Source: Clostridiaceae bacterium (GTDB taxonomy: Bacteria; Bacillota_A; Clostridia; Clostridiales; Clostridiaceae). From it: a DNA stretch of 7,569 bases. A program made the position numbers and the translations under genes. The DNA lies in assembly GCA_029256485.1 (NCBI GenBank), contig JAQSXU010000212.1:1-7569 (forward strand), given 5' to 3'. Below are positions 1-5,608 of this stretch, in pieces. Numbering within the stretch: the stretch's first letter is position 1; each line of letters opens with the position of its first letter. The notes below the pieces were generated by a model. That model was not told the DNA's origin. It ran no database searches and was given only the letters and a program-made list of their open reading frames with translations.

Positions 1-4
1 AATA

Positions 5-38
5 CCGTAAAATTCAATTTGAATAATACGGCATTTTT
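5..38 (+). terminator. Putative intrinsic terminator at left edge
   Basis: CCGTA (5-9) pairs with TACGG (27-31), and an inner ATTC/GAAT pair (12-15 with 21-24) is separated from it by an AA/AA internal loop; the loop is AATTT. CATTTTT follows at 32-38, so the T run is on the plus-strand side. It would end a rightward gene lying left of the window. The stem is interrupted and AT-rich, so this is only a moderate call. Confidence 0.45.
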
Positions 39-75
39 ATAAATTATTCGGTTTTTCAGTTAGTACGTTAAATAA

Positions 76-109
76 GATATGACATAACTGAATCTAAATT
101 TATGTTATC
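76..109 (-). terminator. Weak stem-loop downstream of the hydrolase operon
   Basis: GATA-TG-ACATAA (76-87) can pair with TTATGTTATC (100-109), giving about 10 bp with a two-base bulge and a 12-nt loop. It lies about 40-75 bases past the stop of the last minus-strand hydrolase gene, and a T-rich stretch follows in the minus direction. It could terminate the tetR-hydrolase operon, but it has no clean U-tract and low G+C. No gene is visible in 1-149. Confidence 0.25.
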
Positions 110-149
110 TGAACTCTACAAATTGAGGTTTGTCATCTACAGGTTATGC

Positions 150-896
150 TCATAGCACGAAGAATGATTTTATCAGCTCAATATATTTTTCTGGATACAT
201 CAAACTGATTTCACCATGTTTCATTTTTGGAGCAATATATAACTCACTTCCACGAATTGCATCATGAAGTCTTTTTGCTGATTTTTTCATAATACCGATT
301 TCTTTTTCACCGACAATAATCAGTACTTTTGATTCGGTATTTGAAATACTACTCTTCAAATCATAATTTCCATTGCTTAATGTAATATTGATTAAGGATT
401 GCCTTGATATTTTTATACTATCCTGATAGTACTGTTCAAACATATCCGGTGAAACACAAAGCGTTTTTGCCTGCATTTTTGAAAACCATCTTTTTTTAAT
501 TAACCCATAGCAAAACTTATAAGCAGGAATCGTCATTGCAGTGGTACCTTTAATTGGATATACCAGTACACTTTCAATAAGTGCATATTCTGCAATATTT
601 TCCCGCTGAGACAACACTTCTGTTACTATTTGTGCCCCAATGGATAATCCACCTATTGCAAAAACTTTGCCCTTGTATCGTGTGTCTATATAGCTTATGA
701 GTTTCGTTGCAGAATCCGAAATGCTGATGAATTCTTCCTCTCCATCTTCTCCATGACCGTCAATAATAGGCGTAATCACATGAAAATCAGTTTGAAGTTG
801 ATTAACAATGCTCTGCAACGACCAATTTGATAGTCCACCACCATGTAACAAAATAATCGTTGGAAAATCTTTATTATTTGTTTCTTTAAATATCAT
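150..896 (-). CDS. Alpha/beta hydrolase (last gene of TetR operon)
   Basis: This is a 248-aa protein of the alpha/beta hydrolase fold, expected in the cytoplasm, with no signal peptide or membrane helix. The fold markers are an N-terminal strand ending in the oxyanion-hole motif HGGG (residues 18-21), a nucleophile elbow G-L-S-I-G with Ser85, and a C-terminal His227 in KMKHGE. The usual acid position after strand 6 reads VGEKEI, so the third triad member would be Glu197 or Glu199 rather than Asp, unless it lies elsewhere. Length is normal for small hydrolases of this superfamily. The start is ATG at 896, preceded by AAGGA with a 7-nt gap. It is the third gene of a minus-strand set and lies 70 nt after the second hydrolase, so it is probably cotranscribed and under TetR control. 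The substrate cannot be told from sequence; esterase, lipase or peptidase-like activities are all possible. Confidence 0.88.
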   Translation of the reverse strand: MIFKETNNKDFPTIILLHGGGLSNWSLQSIVNQLQTDFHVITPIIDGHGEDGEEEFISISDSATKLISYIDTRYKGKVFAIGGLSIGAQIVTEVLSQRENIAEYALIESVLVYPIKGTTAMTIPAYKFCYGLIKKRWFSKMQAKTLCVSPDMFEQYYQDSIKISRQSLINITLSNGNYDLKSSISNTESKVLIIVGEKEIGIMKKSAKRLHDAIRGSELYIAPKMKHGEISLMYPEKYIELIKSFFVL

Positions 897-948
897 ATTT
901 CTATCCTTTCCAGTAAAATATATAATTTACATGTTCAACCGCAACTCC

Positions 949-965
949 TAACACTCTGTGTGTTA
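949..965 (-). other. Small hairpin between the two hydrolase genes
   Basis: TAACAC (949-954) and GTGTTA (960-965) form a perfect 6-bp stem with a 5-nt loop. It begins a few bases after the stop codon of the upstream hydrolase. There is no U-tract, so it is not a normal terminator. It could be an mRNA processing or stability element that sets the level of the distal gene, or chance. Confidence 0.25.
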
Positions 966-966
966 C

Positions 967-1770
967 TCATAGCTCCTTTATAAATGTTTCTATCTCCATA
1001 TTCACTTGCTTAGGATTGTCACCATTTGAAAAATGTGCTGCATTTCTAATAATATGCAAAGGATATCCCGTTATTTTCGACCATTTTTCATTATACAGCT
1101 TTACTTTTCCAGTGGTATCACTATCACCAAGTAAAATAAGCACCGGAAATGTAAAACTAACTTCCTTATTCTCTTTTGCAAATTCTCCATATGCTATATT
1201 CATTTGTTCAATGATTTGCGCCTTTGTAAAAGGTTGTAACATCTCCATCATTTTTTTATAAGAATATTTTGTTTTTGAAACAGACTTAGCCATACTCTTT
1301 CGCAACATGCCATCCGTAAACCACTTTGCTATTGGTGCAACCTGTTTCAACCACCACAAATCCGATTTCGAATAATATTTCATTCCAAACGGTGTTGTGT
1401 CAAGAGCAATAAACCCTTCTACCATATCGTGATACCGACTGGCAAATTCCTGACTTGGATAACCGCCCATTGACATTCCTACCAAAATAACTTTCTCAAT
1501 CCTTTCTTTTTCCAAAATAGTCTTGAGTTCTGTAGCCGTCTGATAATATGAGAAATCCTGATATGGTCTTGATAACCCATGTAAAGGAACATCCCAAGTA
1601 ATCACTGAGTATTTTTTTTGAAAATAATCAACTTGTCTTTCAAACATGGAATGATCTGCCGTCAATCCATGCGTAAAGACAATGCATTTTGCATCCTTAT
1701 TTACATTTCTATCAATCCAATAATGAACAACACCGTTTTTTGATTCTATCTGTTTATGCTCTGTTTCCAT
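967..1770 (-). CDS. Alpha/beta hydrolase (middle gene of TetR operon)
   Basis: This is a 267-aa alpha/beta hydrolase. The sequence shows the strand-3 HG motif (residues 34-35), the nucleophile elbow G-M-S-M-G-G with Ser100, an acid candidate in LLGDSD (Asp216 or Asp218) and the C-terminal His246 in NAAHFSNGDNP. This is a complete Ser-Asp-His arrangement. The region between the elbow and the acid (about 125-205) is a helical cap rich in Lys and Met. There is no signal peptide, so it is likely cytosolic. The open frame extends to 1824, but that start would overlap the end of tetR and has no ribosome binding site. The ATG at 1770 follows GGGGAGG (1777-1783) by 6 nt and leaves a 22-nt gap after tetR, so it is chosen. 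It is only distantly similar to the neighbouring hydrolase, so a recent duplication is unlikely. Its substrate is unknown; a role in removing or modifying the TetR ligand is an inference from gene order. Confidence 0.9.
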   Translation of the reverse strand: METEHKQIESKNGVVHYWIDRNVNKDAKCIVFTHGLTADHSMFERQVDYFQKKYSVITWDVPLHGLSRPYQDFSYYQTATELKTILEKERIEKVILVGMSMGGYPSQEFASRYHDMVEGFIALDTTPFGMKYYSKSDLWWLKQVAPIAKWFTDGMLRKSMAKSVSKTKYSYKKMMEMLQPFTKAQIIEQMNIAYGEFAKENKEVSFTFPVLILLGDSDTTGKVKLYNEKWSKITGYPLHIIRNAAHFSNGDNPKQVNMEIETFIKEL

Positions 1771-1792
1771 ACAATACCTCCCCATATAAAAA

Positions 1793-2398
1793 CTACTTAT
1801 GATAAACTTTTTTCCACATTGCAATTAACTTTTCAAAATCTAATTCTATTAAGTCTGCATCAATATTTCTCTGCATAATAGCAGTATGCATATATCCATC
1901 AGCGGCCCATATCATCTCTTGATACATTTCATGCAGATTAATATCATCTCTCAGAGTTGTAGTATCAATAACTTCAAATAATCTTTTCTCGCTTTCAGCA
2001 CTGATTTCTCGAAAATTGTTTTGAATCTCCTGCCGTATTTCTGTATTTTGTTCGTAATATGCCCGAAGTGAAAATTCGCTTGCATATGGATACTTTCTAA
2101 TTAAGTTGCATTTCCCCCTCAGAGAACGCATCATCATTTCAAAATAATCCTTTGTTCCAAGAACATTTTGTGCTGTCATTTCCTTACTTGTTAATTCAAT
2201 TACTTTTTTCCATAGAAACAGATATAGTTCCTTCTTGTTCTTAAAATGATAAAACAGCAAAGATTTTGAAATACCTGCTACTGCGGCAATTTCCGCAACA
2301 GGTGCTTTCTTATATGCATTTTGTGCAAAAATTCGAAATCCCGCATTAATGATTTGATTTTTTCTCTCTTCCGATAATTTTGAAAAACCTGGATTCAT
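1793..2398 (-). CDS. TetR/AcrR-family transcriptional regulator
   Basis: This is a 201-aa regulator of normal TetR length. Residues about 9-55 form the DNA-binding domain: a first helix (EERKNQIINAGFRIFAQNAY), then the helix-turn-helix with the family hallmark AEIAAVAGISKSLLFYHFKNKKEL. The remaining helical part (about 56-201) is the variable ligand-binding and dimerisation domain, and its ligand cannot be predicted. The ATG at 2398 is preceded by AAGGTGA at suitable spacing. It is the first gene of a minus-strand operon with two alpha/beta hydrolases. The promoter immediately upstream carries a near-palindrome at the expected transcription start, so autorepression and control of the hydrolases are likely, with release by a small molecule. 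TetR proteins are usually repressors; the sequence alone does not exclude activation. Confidence 0.93.
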   Translation of the reverse strand: MNPGFSKLSEERKNQIINAGFRIFAQNAYKKAPVAEIAAVAGISKSLLFYHFKNKKELYLFLWKKVIELTSKEMTAQNVLGTKDYFEMMMRSLRGKCNLIRKYPYASEFSLRAYYEQNTEIRQEIQNNFREISAESEKRLFEVIDTTTLRDDINLHEMYQEMIWAADGYMHTAIMQRNIDADLIELDFEKLIAMWKKVYHK

Positions 2399-2410
2399 TT
2401 TATCACCTTC

Positions 2411-2427
2411 CTGACCATTTTGGTTAG
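2411..2427. promoter_or_regulatory. Likely TetR operator (autoregulatory)
   Basis: CTGACCATTTTGGTTAG is a near-palindrome whose arms CTGACCA and TGGTTAG match at 6 of 7 positions. It lies between the predicted -10 box and the ribosome binding site of tetR, covering about +3 to +20. A second copy of the half-site CTGACCA occurs at 2449-2455 inside the -35/-10 spacer. Position and symmetry fit repressor binding by the adjacent TetR protein. This is inferred; binding has not been shown. Confidence 0.55.
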
Positions 2428-2436
2428 TATTTATAA

Positions 2437-2465
2437 ATTGTACTGTGACTGACCAATTCTGTAAA
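2437..2465 (-). promoter_or_regulatory. Sigma-A-type promoter for tetR-hydrolase operon
   Basis: On the minus strand, -35 TTTACA (2460-2465) and -10 TACAAT (2437-2442) are separated by exactly 17 bases, and each box differs from consensus at one position. Transcription would start near 2430, about 30 bases upstream of the tetR ATG. The half-site CTGACCA lies inside the spacer. Confidence 0.6.
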
Positions 2466-2573
2466 GGTATCTTTAAAAAATTTCAGCAAATAAACAACAG
2501 ACTGGAAGACTAACTTATTAAAAAACGAATTAAGTACTGCAAACAAGAAGTTACTTTTTCATTTTACGGAAAA

Positions 2574-2592
2574 TTTCTAAAATTTTCTAAAA
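2574..2592. repeat. Phased AT-rich direct repeat upstream of the merR promoter
   Basis: TTTCTAAAA occurs at 2574-2582 and again at 2584-2592, a 10-base period close to one DNA turn. It ends 5 bases before the -35 box of the MerR-type promoter. It could act as an UP element or curved DNA, or may be chance in AT-rich sequence. Confidence 0.35.
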
Positions 2593-2597
2593 AAGTG

Positions 2598-2628
2598 TTG
2601 ACCCTAACACCATGTCATAGTGTAATAT
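2598..2628 (+). promoter_or_regulatory. MerR-type promoter with 19-bp spacer and operator dyad
   Basis: -35 TTGACC (2598-2603) and -10 TAATAT (2623-2628) are separated by 19 bases, the over-long spacing typical of promoters activated by MerR-family proteins through DNA distortion. An imperfect dyad fills the spacer (2601-2623, centre 2612, 7 of 11 pairs matching), with outer arms ACCCTA and TAGTGT. It reads into the merR gene 94 bases downstream, so positive autoregulation is likely, as known for TipAL and related proteins. The -10 box is weak (4 of 6), as expected for an activator-dependent promoter. Confidence 0.62.
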
Positions 2629-2721
2629 AAAAATAGAGTTTGAAGATATAAACTAAAACTCATAGCCGGCAGAGTATTGGGCGGTATTGACAGCTCTAAA
2701 ATCATATTTGGAGGTATAGCC

Positions 2722-3885
2722 ATGAGAACAGTAAAACAAGTTTCGGATCTGACGGGGATAAGCGTGCGCATGCTGCATTACTATGATGAAATAGGATTGT
2801 TAAAGCCAAGTGCACTTACAGAGGCAGATTACAGGCTTTATGACGATGAAGCTCTTGTAATCTTGCAGCAGATTTTATTTTTTAAAGAACTTGATATACC
2901 ACTAAAAGAAGTTAAAGAAATCATGGATAGTCCCCATTTTGATAAAATGCAGGCTCTGGAAAATCAAAAAAAGCTGCTCATTATAAAACGGGATAGATTG
3001 AACGGCTTGATAGAGCTTATAAATAAAACCTTAAAAGGAGAGAATACCATGAGTTTTAAAGAATTTGATATGAGTGAATATTATAATGTACTAGAAGAAT
3101 TTAAGAAAGAAAATAAGGATAAAATAATTAAGCAGTGGGGAAGTGTGGATAAATTTGATGAAATGATTGAGAAAACGAAAGCTAATGAAGCTAAGCTTGC
3201 TAAAATGGCTATAAAAGAATATGGAAGCATAAAAAAATATGCTGAAGCTGTAAAGAAAAATTTAAATAATGATATTTTATTAACTAAAGCAGAACAAATT
3301 GATAAGTTTAAAAAAGATTGTCTTTATGATAAACATCCTAAATTAAAAGAGCTATATAAAAAACTTACAGCTGACTTAAGTAAAGATCCTTCTTCAAAGG
3401 AAATCCAAGAGATCGCTGGTGAAATAACTAATACAGCTAAAAAAGATTATGAAGTTTTTAAAACTAATCTGGGAGACTATTATTGGTACACTATGGTACG
3501 ACTTTACTTAATATTTCCTGATTGGATAGAAGAAGTTGATAAGGAATATGGAAATGGTGCATCTAAATTTATTGGAACAGCCTTGAAAACTTATTTAGGG
3601 GATTATGAGCCTAAATTAGAAACACTATATAAAAATCTTACAGCTGACTTAGGTAAATCCCCTTTATCAAAGGAAATTCAAGAAATTGTTTCTGAAATAG
3701 TAGATGAGACACAAAAGCAGCATGAAATTTTACAAGTAGAGGTGGGAGAAAATTATTGGAGCTATCAGGCAGAACAGTATTTGTCAGAGCCTATTTTTAT
3801 AAAAGTAATGGATAAGAAATATGGAAACGGTGCATCTAAATTTATCGGAGAAGCCATAAAGTTTTATGCTGAAAATAATAAGTAA
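2722..3885 (+). CDS. MerR-family activator with duplicated TipAS domain
   Basis: This is a 387-aa transcription activator. Residues 1-70 are a MerR winged helix: helix-turn-helix VKQVSDLTGISVRMLHYYDE (4-23), then GLLKP and YRLYDDE. A dimerisation coiled coil spans about 76-108. From about 110 the protein is TipAS-like, a helical globin-like fold that binds thiopeptides or other lipophilic drugs in TipAL and Mta relatives. Two 91-residue units (206-296 and 297-387) are about half identical; both contain TADL, KEIQEI and YGNGASKFIG. A shorter repeat (136-155 and 164-183) also occurs. TipAL and Mta are about 255 aa, so the excess is largely explained by these duplications. The only cysteine is Cys200, outside both units, so the covalent thiostrepton capture known for Streptomyces TipA is not obviously possible. 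The ATG at 2722 has GGAGG (2710-2714) with a 7-nt gap; the upstream TTG at 2677 has no ribosome site. Multidrug sensing is an inference; no transporter lies adjacent. Confidence 0.92.
   Translation: MRTVKQVSDLTGISVRMLHYYDEIGLLKPSALTEADYRLYDDEALVILQQILFFKELDIPLKEVKEIMDSPHFDKMQALENQKKLLIIKRDRLNGLIELINKTLKGENTMSFKEFDMSEYYNVLEEFKKENKDKIIKQWGSVDKFDEMIEKTKANEAKLAKMAIKEYGSIKKYAEAVKKNLNNDILLTKAEQIDKFKKDCLYDKHPKLKELYKKLTADLSKDPSSKEIQEIAGEITNTAKKDYEVFKTNLGDYYWYTMVRLYLIFPDWIEEVDKEYGNGASKFIGTALKTYLGDYEPKLETLYKNLTADLGKSPLSKEIQEIVSEIVDETQKQHEILQVEVGENYWSYQAEQYLSEPIFIKVMDKKYGNGASKFIGEAIKFYAENNK
3036..3051 (+). promoter_or_regulatory. Internal ribosome binding site and in-frame ATG in merR
   Basis: AGGAG (3036-3040) lies 8 bases before an in-frame ATG (3049-3051, Met110), exactly where the coiled-coil linker ends and the TipAS-like region begins. 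Translation from here would give a 278-aa ligand-binding protein with no DNA-binding domain. In Streptomyces, tipA is known to produce both TipAL and a short TipAS from an internal in-frame start, and this is the same layout. Confidence 0.55.
3337..3882 (+). repeat. In-frame tandem duplication, 2 x 273 bp, within merR
   Basis: Unit 1 is 3337-3609 and unit 2 is 3610-3882, each 91 codons, and unit 2 ends exactly at the last sense codon. By eye 46 of 91 residues are identical without gaps. DNA-level identity persists in blocks, for example CTTACAGCTGACTTA at 3364 and 3637, and GGTGCATCTAAATTTAT at 3556 (exact) and 3829 (one difference), both at an offset of 273. The units are diverged enough that the duplication is not very recent. 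Confidence 0.9.
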
Positions 3886-3963
3886 TGAATTAAAAGGGTA
3901 TGTTAAGCAGATGATAATAGGCTAAATACTCAATATGACATATCATAAAAAATTATAGGTTTA

Positions 3964-3972
3964 TGCTATAAT
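3964..3972 (+). promoter_or_regulatory. Extended -10 promoter of the araC-family gene
   Basis: TGC precedes a consensus TATAAT (3967-3972), giving an extended -10 element. No good -35 box is found at 16-18 bases upstream. A small inverted repeat TATGA-CATA-TCATA (3934-3947) lies about 20 bases upstream and could be a regulator site. The start of transcription would be near 3979, about 50 bases before the gene. Confidence 0.5.
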
Positions 3973-4027
3973 AAGATTAACATGCAAATTTAGAGTTATT
4001 GTATATAAAAAGATGAGGTGCGTACTA

Positions 4028-4753
4028 TTGAACAGTGTAAAATGTGAACGTAGAATATATGATTATAAACTTAATACACATGCTCATTCATATGGTCAAT
4101 TAATTTTGCCCATTCATGGGATGCTTTATATAGAAACTAATTATAAAAAACTAACACTAGAAGATGACCACTTGTTCTTTCTTCCTCCAGATTGCAAACA
4201 CACCTTTAGAGGTGATAAGAGCAATGAATTCTTAGTTTTAGATATATCTAATAGCATACTTAATAAATATGATATGGATAAGATGGTAGGTGGAAGGGAA
4301 GTTTTATTTGATGATAAGTGGAATGCTATAAGATATTTACTTCTAAATGAAGCTGACAATAAAAGAGGTTCCAGTTCCATTACTAACCTATTCCTCTATT
4401 GTTATGATTTTATTGCAAATGAAAGTATTCCTGAATCTATAAAATATATAAATGAACATTTTGCTGAAGATATAGATTTGAAAAAATTATCAGTTATGGA
4501 GCATTACAATATCAGTTATTATACCGAATGGTTTAAAAATAAAATGAAAGTTTCACCTGTTGAATATATACAAAACCTAAGAGTGAAGAAAGCAAAAGAA
4601 CTCCTTTTAAATTCAAATTTATCAATATTACAAATTTCACAAATAGTAGGTTATGAATACAATTCATCATTTACTAGAGTATTTAAGTATTTAGAAAAAA
4701 TATCCCCTGCAGAGTTTAGAAAAAAATCAAAAAATAGGCTAAAAACTAACTAG
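4028..4753 (+). CDS. AraC-family regulator with cupin-like sensor domain
   Basis: This is a 241-aa regulator. Residues about 14-75 resemble the AraC-type cupin sensor: NTHAHSYGQLILPIHG, then FLPPDCKHTFRG, whose His residues could line a ligand or metal pocket. Residues about 136-232 form the AraC/XylS double helix-turn-helix: IKYINEHFAEDIDLKKLS with the first HTH, then ILQISQIVGYEYNSSFTRVFKYLEKISPAEFRK, the usual family signature. Length is normal for small cupin-AraC proteins. The frame also opens at ATG 4013, but that has no ribosome site; GAGGTG (4015-4020) lies 7 bases before TTG 4028, so TTG is preferred and five residues are dropped. It has its own promoter and is closed by a clear terminator. 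It may act on itself or on the adjacent B3/B4 gene; its ligand is unknown. Confidence 0.9.
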   Translation: MNSVKCERRIYDYKLNTHAHSYGQLILPIHGMLYIETNYKKLTLEDDHLFFLPPDCKHTFRGDKSNEFLVLDISNSILNKYDMDKMVGGREVLFDDKWNAIRYLLLNEADNKRGSSSITNLFLYCYDFIANESIPESIKYINEHFAEDIDLKKLSVMEHYNISYYTEWFKNKMKVSPVEYIQNLRVKKAKELLLNSNLSILQISQIVGYEYNSSFTRVFKYLEKISPAEFRKKSKNRLKTN

Positions 4754-4799
4754 ATTTCAGAAAAGACTTACCTAACTAAAAAGCTATAATAATATTTAT

Positions 4800-4830
4800 A
4801 AGAACTATGTTTAATAGTTCTTTATTTTTT
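4800..4830 (+). terminator. Intrinsic terminator after the araC-family gene
   Basis: AAGAACTAT (4800-4808) and ATAGTTCTT (4814-4822) form a perfect 9-bp stem with loop GTTTA, followed by a T-rich tail (to 4830). It lies about 50 bases after the stop codon and separates this gene from the B3/B4 gene. Confidence 0.8.
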
Positions 4831-4841
4831 AATAGTTTAAC

Positions 4842-4850
4842 TGATATAAT
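4842..4850 (+). promoter_or_regulatory. Extended -10 promoter of the B3/B4 gene
   Basis: TGA followed by TATAAT (4845-4850) forms an extended -10 element directly after the upstream terminator. A -35 would fall in the T tail of that terminator and is poor. Transcription would start near 4857, which makes the TTG at 4853 unusable as a start and supports the ATG at 4910. Confidence 0.55.
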
Positions 4851-4909
4851 TTTTGGGGTTCTATCTCAATATATTAAATTTAATAAATGCAAAGGAGCTT
4901 GATTATATT

Positions 4910-5572
4910 ATGGTAGATGTTATGATTTGCGAAGAATTAAAGAAAATTTGTCCTGAAATGACACTAGGCTGTATACAAACACATGTAGATGTAGAAAGCA
5001 GCAGTGATAGTTTATGGAAAGAAATTAACGATTATTGTGAAGTCTTAAAGAAAGAAATACATATAGAAGACTTAGCGTCATTACCTAGAATTAAAGACGG
5101 AAGAGAAATATATAAAAAACTTGGTAAAGTACCTAGTAAATATAGGTTATCTTCAGAAGCATTAATAAGAAGGATATTGCAGGGAAAAGGAGTTTATAAA
5201 ATAAACAATATTGTAGACATTAATAATTTAATATCATTGAAATCTAAGTTTCCCGTGGGTTCATATAATATTAAAAATCTTCATTCACCAATTTCTTTAA
5301 TGATAGGTAAAGAAGGAGAACAATATAAAGGTATTGGTAAAGGAAATATAAGTATAGAAAATCTTCCGGTATTAACTGATTCCATTAGTAGTTTTGGAAG
5401 CCCTACCAGTGATTCAGAGCGAGCTATGATAACAAATAATGTAAGTGAAATATTAATGTGCATTTTTTCCTTTAGTGGCCAAACTGATATTGAAGAATAC
5501 TTAAAATATGGTAAGCAAACTTTAGAAAGCTATGCAAATGGAAGAGATATCAAAATTGAAATAATTAAGTAA
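4910..5572 (+). CDS. Free-standing B3/B4 (PheRS beta editing-like) domain protein
   Basis: This is a 220-aa protein, apparently cytosolic, with no signal peptide or membrane helix. Residues about 60-205 match the B3/B4 domain of the phenylalanyl-tRNA synthetase beta subunit. Visible markers are DGREIYKKLGKVPSKYRLSS (63-82), EALIRRILQGKG (83-94), NLISLKSKFPVGSYN (106-120) and NLPVLTD with FGSPTSDSERAMIT (151-175). In PheRS this domain hydrolyses Tyr mischarged on tRNA-Phe. No other synthetase domain (B1, B5 or anticodon-binding) is present, so this is a stand-alone copy that may edit a mischarged tRNA in trans or bind another amino-acid-like ligand; which one is unknown. The ATG at 4910 follows AAAGGAG (4891-4897) by 12 nt, slightly long; an ATT at 4907 is a less likely alternative. 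The first 60 residues are family-specific and unassigned. Confidence 0.88.
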   Translation: MVDVMICEELKKICPEMTLGCIQTHVDVESSSDSLWKEINDYCEVLKKEIHIEDLASLPRIKDGREIYKKLGKVPSKYRLSSEALIRRILQGKGVYKINNIVDINNLISLKSKFPVGSYNIKNLHSPISLMIGKEGEQYKGIGKGNISIENLPVLTDSISSFGSPTSDSERAMITNNVSEILMCIFSFSGQTDIEEYLKYGKQTLESYANGRDIKIEIIK

Positions 5573-5608
5573 TATTTAAATATATGATTTACTGTAAATT
5601 AGATACTC

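Larger units (their letters stand above)
2399..2721. promoter_or_regulatory. Divergent regulatory gap between tetR and merR
   Basis: No gene is visible in these 323 bases. The left end holds the tetR promoter and its likely operator, listed separately. The right half holds the MerR-type promoter, a phased AT-rich repeat just upstream of it, and a roughly 95-nt leader to the merR start. A short G+C-richer stretch in that leader (about 2663-2695) contains GTATTG twice (2674-2679 and 2684-2689). I see no strong terminator or riboswitch fold. The segment about 2466-2570 has no recognisable element. Confidence 0.6.

Noticed and set aside
906..948. Internal promoter (TTGCGG, 16 bases, TATATT) for the distal hydrolase.
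   Set aside because: The -35 box is poor and AT-rich gaps of this kind often show such matches; cotranscription from the tetR promoter is simpler.
935..970. An 11-codon minus-strand open frame (MSNTQSVRSCG) overlapping the stop of the middle hydrolase as ATGA.
   Set aside because: The AAGGAG sequence is only 2 bases from its ATG, too close for normal initiation, and it is too short to judge by composition.
1016..1261. 81-codon plus-strand open frame opposite the middle hydrolase.
   Set aside because: Antisense shadow of a well-supported hydrolase gene, with no ribosome site and no recognisable domain.
2677..2721. Upstream TTG start giving merR 15 more residues.
   Set aside because: No ribosome site before the TTG, the added residues are not part of the MerR fold, and GGAGG is perfectly placed before ATG 2722.
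2640..2721. Riboswitch or attenuator in the merR leader, suggested by the G+C-richer stretch with GTATTG repeats.
   Set aside because: I find only short, weak pairings (AGTTT/AAACT, GAGC-like) and no terminator or anti-terminator pair.
3934..3947. Inverted repeat TATGA-CATA-TCATA as a terminator of merR.
   Set aside because: Only 5 bp, AT-rich and followed by an A run rather than T; at best a regulator site for the next gene.
4141..4380. 79-codon minus-strand open frame opposite the araC-family gene.
   Set aside because: Low-complexity Ser/Leu-rich translation, wholly inside a clear AraC-family gene and without a ribosome site.
5281..5463. 60-codon minus-strand open frame opposite the B3/B4 gene.
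   Set aside because: Antisense shadow of conserved B3/B4 motifs; no ribosome site or known family.
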